Shown here one piece after another: positions 25,290-33,574 of a DNA stretch of 64,000 nt. Source of the DNA: JAEXOD01 sp964652025 (GTDB taxonomy: Bacteria; Bacteroidota; Ignavibacteria; Ignavibacteriales; Melioribacteraceae). The stretch is taken from the NCBI GenBank assembly GCA_964652025.1, contig CAZYZX010000002.1, forward strand, positions 124,001-188,000, in the 5' to 3' direction. The translations under genes were made by a program, and so were the position numbers. Below the pieces are notes generated by a model that made no database searches, was not told the origin of the DNA, and worked only from the letters and a program-made list of their open reading frames with translations. Position 1 is the stretch's first letter; every line of letters starts with the position of its first letter.

Positions 25290-26693
25290 TTATTTAACTA
25301 ACATCATCTTTTTAGTTTGTGTAAATTTAGGAGTTTTTATTTGGTATAAATAAATACCCGAAGCTAATTTAGAACCATCAAACTGAACTGTGTAAACACC
25401 GCTATTTTGGTCTTTTTCTAAAATAGTTTCAACTAATTTACCAGTTGCATCATATACTTTTATACTTACAAAAGAAGCCTCTGGAATTGAGTATTTGATT
25501 GTTGTTGATGGGTTAAATGGATTTGGATAATTTTGTTCTAACGAATAACCGTTCGGTATTTCATTTGTTTTTTCTTCTACAGTAACCCAAGTTGTGTTAA
25601 ATCCTAATTTTTGCATTTGTTCTACAGTTAATGGTGTAGCAAACATCAATTGGAAACCATCTGCTTCACTCTTTACAAATGACCAGTTTTTGGATGCAAC
25701 TACTGGTGATCCAGGATCGCCATTAAATGTAATAAAATCAATTTTGAAAGAGCGTTTATAATCATATGGTAATGGAACTATATTCTTTGTCCAAGATAAA
25801 GTACTATCGCTACTATTCCATTTTGCAAAATGTAAAATACCATCAGCATTATAATCTGCAATAGCTGCTACTTGTCCACCATAATTAGCATGGCAATCAG
25901 TGCAAGTTCTACCTTGTTTTTTAATATTGTGTGGATGATAAGGAGCCATTGCTATCCAAGTATTACCTTGATAACTTAATGATTGGAAAGATAATACACC
26001 AACTTTTCCTTTCTTTGTAATGTTTCCTAAAATAACAAAATCTTTAATTTGTTGTTTAGGTCTCTTTAAGTGATGTAATACTTGACTTTCGAAATGGCAA
26101 TTGTAGCATGCAATTACAGCTTGTGCATGGCAAGCATCACAATCTAATTTACCATTATGTGGATCCCAAGCAGCATGATTTGGTAATGTAGATGTACCTG
26201 CAATATGGCAATTTTCGCAGGCTGCTTTTACTGCACCTGGCTCTAACATGCTATTATAAGCTACGCCATCACCATGCATATCTTGTGATTTGTGGCATGC
26301 CCAGCATTGCATATTGGCACTTCTATGAACATCAGTATATTGATGCACATTTATTTCAGCTCCCTGTCTGCTATGGCAAGTAAAACATTGGGTTTGACTT
26401 ACTGACATATCGTTTTTGTGGCAATCAACACAACTTGGATCATATGTTGTGTAAGCATTTCCATTTGCATCATTTGCACCATGGCACTGAACGCAACCCA
26501 TATTTGGATGACTCATCGGTACACCTGTTAATAATTCAAATCCACCTGTACCACCATTTTGTGTTGTGTTATACCAGTATGGTTTACCTGCTCTTGTTTT
26601 GTGTAAACTATTACTAAAAAACTGTGGCTGTGCCACTATTTCATTAATTACAAAACAACTGATAATAATTAGTAGTAAGTTTAGTCGTTTCAT
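25290..26693 (-). CDS. Octahaem cytochrome c with T9SS C-terminal sorting domain, predicted cell-surface
   Basis: The 467-aa protein has a signal peptide (cleavage after VAQ) and eight CxxCH sites in the first 260 residues: CVQCH, CVDCH, CFTCH, CWACH, CENCH, CDACH, CYNCH and CTDCH. The last 80 residues form a type A T9SS sorting domain with LEQNYPNPFNPSTTIKY and end in KKMMLVK. Haem attachment must happen in the periplasm before export through the T9SS pore, so the product is predicted to be a surface or secreted electron carrier. It differs from the OTR-type protein at 12916 in haem spacing and lacks a membrane helix. GAGG lies 7 bases before the ATG, and it follows a TPR gene by 10 bases. 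Confidence 0.85.
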   Translation of the reverse strand: MKRLNLLLIIISCFVINEIVAQPQFFSNSLHKTRAGKPYWYNTTQNGGTGGFELLTGVPMSHPNMGCVQCHGANDANGNAYTTYDPSCVDCHKNDMSVSQTQCFTCHSRQGAEINVHQYTDVHRSANMQCWACHKSQDMHGDGVAYNSMLEPGAVKAACENCHIAGTSTLPNHAAWDPHNGKLDCDACHAQAVIACYNCHFESQVLHHLKRPKQQIKDFVILGNITKKGKVGVLSFQSLSYQGNTWIAMAPYHPHNIKKQGRTCTDCHANYGGQVAAIADYNADGILHFAKWNSSDSTLSWTKNIVPLPYDYKRSFKIDFITFNGDPGSPVVASKNWSFVKSEADGFQLMFATPLTVEQMQKLGFNTTWVTVEEKTNEIPNGYSLEQNYPNPFNPSTTIKYSIPEASFVSIKVYDATGKLVETILEKDQNSGVYTVQFDGSKLASGIYLYQIKTPKFTQTKKMMLVK

Positions 26694-26703
26694 TTTTACC
26701 TCT

Positions 26704-27159
26704 TTAATTTATTACATTAATTAGTGTTGAATTCTTATATTCGTTTATTTTTTTTATTATTACTTTTATCTTATTGTTATTAATATTATTACTCAATTCT
26801 TCAAAAATTTTTAACGATTTTTCAAAATCACAATACAGCCATATTATTCCTTTTACTATTTTTATATCTAAACTTTCTAAATTATATTTTACAGTATATA
26901 TATCTTGCTCAACTAATTCAAAACAAGGGCAATCATCACCTATTGGGTCAGTTTTTATTATAAATCCAATATCTTCATTTACTAACGTATAAAATAATTC
27001 AAAAGCTAAATTAACCTTGCCTATTTGTGTATAACATACTATTAACTTCTTTATTACATTTTTATTTTTGGGATCCTTATTATATATCTTTTCAAGCTCT
27101 TCAGCTGCCTCAGCATATTTTCTTGCCATAAAATACTGATTTCCTAACATCTCACTCAT
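26704..27159 (-). CDS. TPR-like soluble protein
   Basis: The 151-aa protein starts with paired helices of TPR type (YFMARKYAEAAEELEKIYNK, then KNVIKKLIVCYTQIGKVNLAFELFY), followed by an irregular region with DDCPCFELVEQ and a second helical pair at the C-terminus. No signal peptide, so it is cytoplasmic. Its stop is 10 bases before the secreted octahaem cytochrome start, so the two are probably co-transcribed. A role in cytochrome assembly or regulation is only suggested by position. The exact family was not recognised. Confidence 0.65.
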   Translation of the reverse strand: MSEMLGNQYFMARKYAEAAEELEKIYNKDPKNKNVIKKLIVCYTQIGKVNLAFELFYTLVNEDIGFIIKTDPIGDDCPCFELVEQDIYTVKYNLESLDIKIVKGIIWLYCDFEKSLKIFEELSNNINNNKIKVIIKKINEYKNSTLINVIN

Positions 27160-27447
27160 AATAATAATACTTATATATCCTTAATTAAATTATCTAAATT
27201 TCTCAATTTTTATGCCAAATAAAAATATGATAAAAATGTATTATTTTTGCATTATAATTGTTTTTGCATTTGTAACATTTGCAACATTTAATTTGTTATT
27301 ATATTATTTTATAATCTGTTATATGGAATGTTACATATTGTTTCATACTTTTAAAAATATTATTTTTTTTAATAAATACTATTGCAATTATTTAATTTTT
27401 ATATTAAATTAAAATAATCTTTAGTATTTATCTTTAAAAGGTAAATC

Positions 27448-28080
27448 ATGAAACATATTATATTACTAATCTTATTTATTCTTCTTTTCAAACTTAGTAC
27501 ATTATTTATTGTATTAAATCAAGGTCTATGGTCCTTAGCTAATATTTGGTTTATATTAGGATTTATTTTTTTTCTTTACCTTATTTATTCTTTGTTTTCT
27601 TCACATTTAGCTAATAAAACAAAATTTTTATTTGTATTGATTTTGTTTCTTTTTGCTTCTTTTTCTGTAATTGGTTGGAATAATAATTACAAGTCTGCTA
27701 AAAATCTTAATACAAGCAAAAACGAACTTTTAGCTATTTCTAATCAAATTGAACTTAAAAATTTTGTGTACGATAAATTATTGATTACACTTAATAATTA
27801 TTACCAATCAAATCAAAAATCAAATTTAAATAATTTATTTTTAATGAAGAAAGATTGGTTTATAGCAAATACCAACCCTATTAGATTAAATACCGATAAT
27901 AAAAACTTTTTAATTTTTGCTGATACTAACTTACAAAATAACATTATTATTACGGCAATTGATACTTCCTGCACTGGTATTTCAAACACTTATAAAAATT
28001 ATAATAAAATTGGCAATGGCTATCCTGAATTTAAAGCTACACTAACTTTAGCTGGAATTACATATGAACGCAAAAATTAA
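27448..28080 (+). CDS. Unknown membrane protein with extracytoplasmic domain (first of a pair)
   Basis: The 210-aa protein has three hydrophobic helices in the first 75 residues (about 1-23, 29-50 and 55-75), then a soluble domain of about 130 residues with a long amphipathic helix (SKNELLAISNQIELKNF) and beta-like end strands (EFKATLTLAGITYE). The ATG at 27448 has AAAGG 8 bases upstream. It overlaps the next gene by 17 bases, so the two probably act together. I do not recognise a family. The 288 bases before it hold only an AT-rich stretch; an open frame there (27212-27412) looks like low-complexity noise. Confidence 0.6.
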   Translation: MKHIILLILFILLFKLSTLFIVLNQGLWSLANIWFILGFIFFLYLIYSLFSSHLANKTKFLFVLILFLFASFSVIGWNNNYKSAKNLNTSKNELLAISNQIELKNFVYDKLLITLNNYYQSNQKSNLNNLFLMKKDWFIANTNPIRLNTDNKNFLIFADTNLQNNIIITAIDTSCTGISNTYKNYNKIGNGYPEFKATLTLAGITYERKN

Positions 28081-28819
28081 CAAAGATTTTAATTCATTTG
28101 AATTTATTAATAAAGTTACTTTTTATTTACTTATTTTAACACTATTAAGTGGAATTTTATTACAATTTTTAATCCTAAAAAATAGTGTAAATGTCTTTAA
28201 TCTGCCTTTTTTAATTGCTGTAGATTTGTCAAATCAATCATTTATTACAAATGGCTCTATTTTCAAATATTTTAATCATTCCTCAGCATTTATCTTCTCA
28301 ATTATCTTTTATTATTTTATAATACCTTTTGCATTTATTTTTTCGACAGAAAATGCAATTAAACTATTAAAAGAGAGAAAATTTTCCAAACAATTATTAA
28401 AATATGAAATTTTCAATTTTGTTATTTCTTTTGTTGTAATAATAATATTAATTGTTTTATTAGCTTATAATAGCTTTGTTAATGTGCAAAATAATAGCCA
28501 AGTTTTAGATTTACAAAATAAGATACAAGAAGCTAAAATTGCTGAAGTTGCTAATAATTTTGCATTAGGTGCTAGAGAAAAAATGGTTTTACCGTTAAAA
28601 TATAATGGCTGGGGTGATATTTCAAAAGATAAATTTGTTCTGTATAAACAGCTTAATGCAAATTACATTAATGCTTTTATTAATGATACGACAAATAAAT
28701 TTATTCTAAAAGTAATACCACAAACAATTGATATTAATTTTTTATCACTTAAATTAAAACCAAAAAATTTTGAAGATATTAATTTAACTATTACCCCTAA
28801 AAACCATTTCAAAAATTAA
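28064..28819 (+). CDS. Unknown membrane protein with extracytoplasmic domain (second of a pair)
   Basis: The 251-aa protein has three strong membrane helices (about residues 16-36, 73-93 and 118-140). A soluble tail follows, with a helix (QNKIQEAKIAEVANNFALG), then REKMVLPLKYNGWG and alternating strands (FILKVIPQTIDINFLSL). The layout, a helix plus small beta domain after a membrane anchor, is reminiscent of pilin-like or inner-membrane assembly proteins, but no family signature was found. It starts 17 bases before the end of the previous gene. The SRP RNA gene lies on the opposite strand immediately downstream, and its T-rich terminator tract starts inside this gene's end. Confidence 0.6.
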   Translation: MNAKINKDFNSFEFINKVTFYLLILTLLSGILLQFLILKNSVNVFNLPFLIAVDLSNQSFITNGSIFKYFNHSSAFIFSIIFYYFIIPFAFIFSTENAIKLLKERKFSKQLLKYEIFNFVISFVVIIILIVLLAYNSFVNVQNNSQVLDLQNKIQEAKIAEVANNFALGAREKMVLPLKYNGWGDISKDKFVLYKQLNANYINAFINDTTNKFILKVIPQTIDINFLSLKLKPKNFEDINLTITPKNHFKN

Positions 28820-28822
28820 AAA

Positions 28823-28915
28823 GCCGAACTACGCAACTACATATGCAGTCACTTACCGCTGCTTCCTTCCGGACCTGACGGGGTTGGGCAACTTACATAT
28901 TAGTGCAAGTTCGGC
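28823..28915 (-). ncRNA. ffs: Signal recognition particle RNA (small, 4.5S type)
   Basis: The minus strand contains the universal SRP core GTCAGGTCCGGAAGGAAGCA (about 28859-28880), which forms the tetraloop and Ffh-binding loops. The ends pair as GCCGAACT with AGTTCGGC, and a run of Ts follows at 28811-28822 as a terminator. At about 93 bases it is the short bacterial type without an Alu domain. It lies 55 bases after tRNA-Leu on the same strand and may be co-transcribed. Confidence 0.95.
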
Positions 28916-28970
28916 AAACTTTAAATGTTAAATATAATATATTTTAACTAAATATAAAAGTAAAATTTTG

Positions 28971-29054
28971 TACCCGAGAGGGGACTTGAACCCCTACTGG
29001 CTTATGCCAACTAGACCCTGAACCTAGCGCGTCTACCAATTTCGCCACTCGGGC
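28971..29054 (-). tRNA. tRNA-Leu(CAG)
   Basis: An 84-base class II tRNA with a long variable arm. The acceptor stem GCCCGAG pairs with CTCGGGT (a G-U at the first pair) and the T-loop is GTTCAAGTC. The anticodon loop TTCAGGG gives CAG for Leu CTG codons. CCA is not encoded. A TTG / TAATTTTA pair 20 bases apart upstream (about 29069-29101) could be a Bacteroidota-type promoter. Confidence 0.95.
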
Positions 29055-29169
29055 ACATTTTAACTTGTAAAATTACTCATTTTATTCTCCTATTTCAACT
29101 TTTTTTTTATTTTTAACTTTATTTTATTTATTTTAACTATACTTATTTATTAATTAAATTGGAGCAATA

Positions 29170-30399
29170 ATGAACTCTAAACTTTTTTACTTGTTCTTTT
29201 TATTCTTTACTTTAACCACATTGTATTCTCAACCTGTTAAAAATACTGGCAAGTATAGTGAATACAAAAACGAATATATGGAAGTTATTGATAAAGAAAC
29301 AAAATTATTTAAGCAAAAAGAAAAGGAAAAAAGCTTTTACTTTAAAGTCGATTTTGATAATTTAGATTTACCGAAATCTAAAAATGACTTTAAATTTTAT
29401 TGGCATTTTGACCCTGTTTTTTACCCCCAAGCTAAAACTGGTACTTGCTGGTCATTTTCTGCTACTTCTTATTATGAATCTGAAATTTATAGACTTTATA
29501 ACAAACAAATTAAACTTAGTGAAATGTATACAGTTTATTGGGAATATGTGGAAAAAGCAAAAAGATTTGTTAAAGAACGTGGGAACTCTTTATTTGCAGA
29601 AGGTAGCGAGGCTAATGCTTTAGCAAATATTTGGCCCAAATATGGAATTGTTCCATTAGAAGTTTATACAGGAATGTTGCCCGGTCAAAAATTTCATGAC
29701 CATGAACAGATGTTTGCAGAAATGAGTGCTTTTCTAAAATCTATTAAAGCTACTGAAAATTGGAACGAAGATTTTGTTGTTTCAACAATTAAATCTATTC
29801 TTAATTTTTATCTCGGTACTCCCCCAGATAAATTTAATTATGAAGGAAAATCCTATACCCCAAAAGAATTTTATGAAAAAGTTGTGAAAATTAACTTTAA
29901 TGATTATGTAGAAGCCGTTTCTACACTTCGCGATCCATTTTATAAAAAAGTAAAACTACGCGTACCAGATAACTGGTGGAATAGCGAAGAATACTATAAT
30001 ATACCCTTAGATACTTTTATGGATGTTATTAAACAATCAATTCGTGCTGGTTATACAATTGCTATTGGTGGTGATGTTAGCGAACCTGGTTTAGAAAGTC
30101 ACGCAGAAGTTGCTATAATCCCCTCTTTCGATATCCCATCTGAATATATTGACCAATATGCACGAGAGTTTAGAATTGCTAATAATACTACTGAAGATGA
30201 CCATGGAATTCATTTAGTCGGCTATTTAGAAAAAGATGGGAAAGATTGGTATTTAATTAAAGACAGTGGTGCCGGCAGTAGAAATGGAGCTAATAAAGGT
30301 TATTATTTTTATTCCGAAGATTTCGTAAAACTAAAGATGCTTAGTTTTACAGTTCATAAAGATATTTTTAGAAAATTAGTTAAAGAATATAAAGATTAA
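29170..30399 (+). CDS. C1-family (bleomycin hydrolase/PepC-like) cysteine peptidase, exported
   Basis: The 409-aa protein has a signal peptide (cleavage after LYSQ). The catalytic Cys93 is in AKTGTCWSFSATS. The catalytic His is H345 in DDHGIHLVGY, aligned to the HAV-x-x-VGY of papain-like enzymes. The usual Asn of NSWG is replaced by Asp365 in WYLIKDSGAGS. The middle region (about 120-330) is longer than in papain, as in the bleomycin hydrolase / PepC group, but unlike those this one is exported. GGAG lies 6 bases before the ATG. It is a single gene with a terminator behind it. Confidence 0.85.
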   Translation: MNSKLFYLFFLFFTLTTLYSQPVKNTGKYSEYKNEYMEVIDKETKLFKQKEKEKSFYFKVDFDNLDLPKSKNDFKFYWHFDPVFYPQAKTGTCWSFSATSYYESEIYRLYNKQIKLSEMYTVYWEYVEKAKRFVKERGNSLFAEGSEANALANIWPKYGIVPLEVYTGMLPGQKFHDHEQMFAEMSAFLKSIKATENWNEDFVVSTIKSILNFYLGTPPDKFNYEGKSYTPKEFYEKVVKINFNDYVEAVSTLRDPFYKKVKLRVPDNWWNSEEYYNIPLDTFMDVIKQSIRAGYTIAIGGDVSEPGLESHAEVAIIPSFDIPSEYIDQYAREFRIANNTTEDDHGIHLVGYLEKDGKDWYLIKDSGAGSRNGANKGYYFYSEDFVKLKMLSFTVHKDIFRKLVKEYKD

Positions 30400-30419
30400 A
30401 TTATAATTTAATAAATAAA

Positions 30420-30448
30420 AACCCCTCATTTAACATGAGGGTTTTTTT
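30420..30448 (+). terminator. Rho-independent terminator after the C1 peptidase gene
   Basis: CCCTCAT and ATGAGGG form the stem around a 5-base loop, followed by seven Ts. Confidence 0.88.
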
Positions 30449-30501
30449 ATTATATTTATTACAACTATATCAATAATTTTACTAAGCTATTTACTATATG
30501 T

Positions 30502-31126
30502 AATAAAAAAATCCCCATTCCAATTAAGGAATGAGGATTTTTTATTTTATTAATTATTCTTTAATCTTACTTAATAAGCATCATCTTCTTTGTGCTTGTA
30601 AAGTTTCCTGCTTCTAACTTAAAGAAATACATGCCACTTGCATTGTTTTCTGCATTCCATACTGCACTGTGGTTTCCTGCTTCCAAATTGCCATTTACTA
30701 ATACTGCAACTTCTTTGCCTAATGCATTGTATATTGTTAATTTTACGTTGCTTGCTTTTGGTAATGCAAAGTTAATTGTTGTTGTTGGGTTAAATGGATT
30801 TGGATAGTTCTGTGATAAACTAAATTCTGTTGGTAAGCCTACATTTACTTCTACTGTTTTGCTATATTCATAACTACCATCAAAATCTACTTGTTTTAAT
30901 CTGTATGTATATTTTCCACTTGTTACACTGTTATCAACAAAACTATAACTTGTTCTTTCGGTTGTTGTTCCTTTCCCTTTAACAAATCCTACTTGTGTAA
31001 ATTCACCTCCATTGCTGCTTCTTTCTATTGCAAAACCACTGTTGTTGGTTTCTGTTGCTGTTACCCATGTTAAGTTAACTTTTCCATCTACTACATTTGC
31101 ATTAAATGAGGTTAATTCTACTGGAA
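30502..31126. repeat. 625-bp direct repeat, copy 1 (sorting-domain module plus terminator)
   Basis: The stretch matches 32193-32817 at a constant offset of 1691 bases. By eye the first 413 bases (30502-30914) are identical, including the non-coding terminator and the stop codon, and the remaining 212 bases differ at scattered sites. It covers the 3' terminator, the whole T9SS sorting domain and most of the preceding fibronectin-like domain. Confidence 0.92.
30510..30539 (-). terminator. Rho-independent terminator (copy 1)
   Basis: On the minus strand AATCCTCATTCC pairs with GGAATGGGGATT (one G-U) around a 6-base loop and is followed by seven Ts. It ends the T9SS cargo gene at 30567 and is identical to the copy at 32201-32230. 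Confidence 0.85.
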
Positions 31127-32009
31127 CTGGTGCATTAGCTACATCAATTATTCCAACTTCACGACGTCCTAATGTGTTTGTATTTGTTGTTCCCCAAATT
31201 CCATCAGCATTAGTTGAAAATGCAAATACTGTATTATCTAAATTTCTTGCTTCTATTCTTTTTACTGGTGTACCAACCTTAACTACACCAGGATAATCTC
31301 CAATCACACTTTGAGTAGAATCTTGCATGTAAACAGCATTAATAGAAGCTGGTAAATCAGATTGTGTTAATTGAGATGTTACGACTTGTCTGAACATATA
31401 AACAAATAAAGGATCCCCTGTCCCATCAACATTGTCATACATAAGCATAATTTTACCACTTGTAACTGGTAATGCAGTACCTTTAATAAAATAACCGTCA
31501 TCATCAGTTGAAGCAGTTCTAGCTGTTGTTGGGATATCTAAAGCGGTTATAACTTTAGTGCCAATAAATTGTGGCGCAGTTGGCATTGTGGTCCCATTAG
31601 GTACAACTGCAGCTCTTATGTTATGTTGCATACCAGCGTCAAATCTAGATGAATTACCTGTGGGTTGCCAAAATACCCATACAAGACCACTACTACCATT
31701 TGCATCTGTTGTAAATACATTTGGATAATTTGACGATGAACTATAAGTAGCTCCACCAGCCCAAATATTACCAGCACCAAAAGAAGTATTAGCATCTGTA
31801 ACTAACCCAAGTTGAATGCGCATATCATATGAAGTATTTGGTGTTAAACCATCAAATTTTACGCAAAAAGCTATTGGAGTTCTGCAGTTATTTGTTGATG
31901 CTGCTGATTTGGAACCAAAATATTTGGGTACTACAATTTCAGTCATTGTTTGTGCAAAAATAGTTGCACTACCTAATATAATAAGTAAAGTAAAAAATAA
32001 TTTTTTCAT
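30567..32009 (-). CDS. Secreted protein with T9SS C-terminal sorting domain
   Basis: The 480-aa protein has a signal peptide (cleavage after IFAQ). An N-terminal region of about 280 residues with a beta-sandwich look (FCVKFDGLTPNTSYDMRIQL suggests a fibronectin-like strand pattern) is unrecognised. A fibronectin-III-like domain (about 295-385; NLTWVTATETNNSGFAIERS) and a type A sorting domain (about 395-480; SLSQNYPNPFNPTTTINF ending KKMMLIK) follow. It should be exported by T9SS to the surface or medium. Its 3' end is part of the 625-bp repeat shared with the gene at 32258. Function of the N-terminal region is unknown. Confidence 0.8.
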   Translation of the reverse strand: MKKLFFTLLIILGSATIFAQTMTEIVVPKYFGSKSAASTNNCRTPIAFCVKFDGLTPNTSYDMRIQLGLVTDANTSFGAGNIWAGGATYSSSSNYPNVFTTDANGSSGLVWVFWQPTGNSSRFDAGMQHNIRAAVVPNGTTMPTAPQFIGTKVITALDIPTTARTASTDDDGYFIKGTALPVTSGKIMLMYDNVDGTGDPLFVYMFRQVVTSQLTQSDLPASINAVYMQDSTQSVIGDYPGVVKVGTPVKRIEARNLDNTVFAFSTNADGIWGTTNTNTLGRREVGIIDVANAPVPVELTSFNANVVDGKVNLTWVTATETNNSGFAIERSSNGGEFTQVGFVKGKGTTTERTSYSFVDNSVTSGKYTYRLKQVDFDGSYEYSKTVEVNVGLPTEFSLSQNYPNPFNPTTTINFALPKASNVKLTIYNALGKEVAVLVNGNLEAGNHSAVWNAENNASGMYFFKLEAGNFTSTKKMMLIK

Positions 32010-32192
32010 ATTTCACCTGTTTTTAAATTAATATGTTTTTTAAAATAATAACTTTAATTTTATTTTCCAATAAATATTAAAAATAATTTATAAATTTATA
32101 TAATTTTTTTTGATTTTATTGTTAATTTATAATTAATTATTTATGGGGGCTAAAATTCAGTTTTATTATTAAATTTAAATAATTCTAATATA

Positions 32193-32817
32193 AATAAAAA
32201 AATCCCCATTCCAATTAAGGAATGAGGATTTTTTATTTTATTAATTATTCTTTAATCTTACTTAATAAGCATCATCTTCTTTGTGCTTGTAAAGTTTCCT
32301 GCTTCTAACTTAAAGAAATACATGCCACTTGCATTGTTTTCTGCATTCCATACTGCACTGTGGTTTCCTGCTTCCAAATTGCCATTTACTAATACTGCAA
32401 CTTCTTTGCCTAATGCATTGTATATTGTTAATTTTACGTTGCTTGCTTTTGGTAATGCAAAGTTAATTGTTGTTGTTGGGTTAAATGGATTTGGATAGTT
32501 CTGTGATAAACTAAATTCTGTTGGTAAGCCTACATTTACTTCTACTGTTTTGCTATATTCATAACTACCATCAAAATCTACTTGTTTTAATCTGTATGTA
32601 TATTTACCACTTGTTACACTGTTATCTACATAACTGTAACTTGTTCTTTCGGTTGTTGTTCCTTTTCCTTTAACAAATCCAACTTGTGTAAAATCTGTTC
32701 CATTGCTACTTCTTTCTATTGCAAAACCACTGTTGTTGGTTTCTGTTGCTGTTAACCATGTTAAATTAACTTTACCATCTATTACATTTGCATTAAATGA
32801 GGTTAATTCTACTGGAA
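32193..32817. repeat. 625-bp direct repeat, copy 2
   Basis: Second copy of the module described for 30502-31126, with the same orientation and limits. The boundary lies at the start of the conserved PVELTSF strand on one side and just beyond the terminator on the other, so exactly the 3' module of the gene is shared. Confidence 0.92.
32201..32230 (-). terminator. Rho-independent terminator (copy 2)
   Basis: Identical hairpin and T run to 30510-30539. It ends the T9SS cargo gene at 32258. The bases from 32010 to 32192, between the two cargo genes, are AT-rich and show nothing else. Confidence 0.85.
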
Positions 32818-33487
32818 TATTGCCAGAATTTAATTCTACTAAATCCAAGAAAATAGCACCACCATCATTGTAGTTATCTGCTACATATTCTTGGAATGCA
32901 ATATAAACACTTTGTCCAGCATAATTTGCTAAACTAATAGTTTTTTGCATCCAACCAGTATCTGCAGTACCTACATAAGTATAAGTTTCTAAGTCTGTAA
33001 AGCTGGACATTTGATTATTTGTTGTAGAAATTTTGACCCTTAATAAATCATTATAAGCGGAATATTTTCTAACCCAAAATTTTAATACAGCGTTAGATGT
33101 TAGATTTATAACTTGTGGGGTAACCAACCATTGATCATTAGAAGTAGCACCACCAGTATTCCATGTATTAAAAGCCATTTTGCTTCCACCAAGTCCATTT
33201 GGAACAGGGGTTACATATCCACCTTGCCAACCAGGAATAGGAGTTGTACCAACTGTTTGTTGATTCCATCCTGTTCCACCATCTGGGTTGTATTTTACCC
33301 ATCCAGCTGGTGGGAAAGTAGTACCTTCAAAAGATTCAGCTAAATCAATTAAAACTTCATCAGTCTGTGGTCCAAATACTACATTTGGTTCTCCACCAAT
33401 CGGTCTTAAATTTAGGTTCTTTTCTTGAGCTGTTAAAAATGAAACAACTATTAATAATAGGGTTAAAGTGTAAAAAGCTTTTCTCAT
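32258..33487 (-). CDS. Secreted choice-of-anchor J (cleaved-adhesin) domain protein with T9SS sorting domain
   Basis: The 409-aa protein has a signal peptide (cleavage after LTAQ). Residues about 50-225 match the cleaved-adhesin / choice-of-anchor J pattern: SFEGTTFPPAGWVKYNPDG, WLVTPQVINL, LKFWVRKYS and FLDLVEL. This is a jelly-roll often found in surface adhesins and secreted peptidases. A fibronectin-like domain and a type A sorting domain follow and are nearly identical to those of the gene at 30567. There is no catalytic domain, so a binding or matrix role is more likely than enzymatic. The upstream 88 bases are AT-rich. Confidence 0.82.
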   Translation of the reverse strand: MRKAFYTLTLLLIVVSFLTAQEKNLNLRPIGGEPNVVFGPQTDEVLIDLAESFEGTTFPPAGWVKYNPDGGTGWNQQTVGTTPIPGWQGGYVTPVPNGLGGSKMAFNTWNTGGATSNDQWLVTPQVINLTSNAVLKFWVRKYSAYNDLLRVKISTTNNQMSSFTDLETYTYVGTADTGWMQKTISLANYAGQSVYIAFQEYVADNYNDGGAIFLDLVELNSGNIPVELTSFNANVIDGKVNLTWLTATETNNSGFAIERSSNGTDFTQVGFVKGKGTTTERTSYSYVDNSVTSGKYTYRLKQVDFDGSYEYSKTVEVNVGLPTEFSLSQNYPNPFNPTTTINFALPKASNVKLTIYNALGKEVAVLVNGNLEAGNHSAVWNAENNASGMYFFKLEAGNFTSTKKMMLIK

Positions 33488-33574
33488 AGAGCTGCTCCTT
33501 TAATTTGTTATTTGAAAAATGTTAACTTCAAAATAAAAAAAAATGTTACTAAAGTCAAATTAATTATTATAAAT

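Noticed and set aside
27212..27412. 66-aa plus-strand open frame of Phe, Tyr, Ile and Cys
   Set aside because: Low-complexity AT-rich translation without a ribosome site or recognisable pattern. Probably chance.
31012..31296. Plus-strand frames opposite the T9SS cargo genes, including the identical 71-aa frames at 30592 and 32283
   Set aside because: They are antisense shadows of the conserved sorting-domain coding sequence. Their identity comes from the 625-bp repeat.
30502..32817. Composite transposon or insertion sequence bounded by the 625-bp repeat
   Set aside because: No transposase, terminal inverted repeats or target duplication were seen, and the repeats coincide with coding domains plus terminators.
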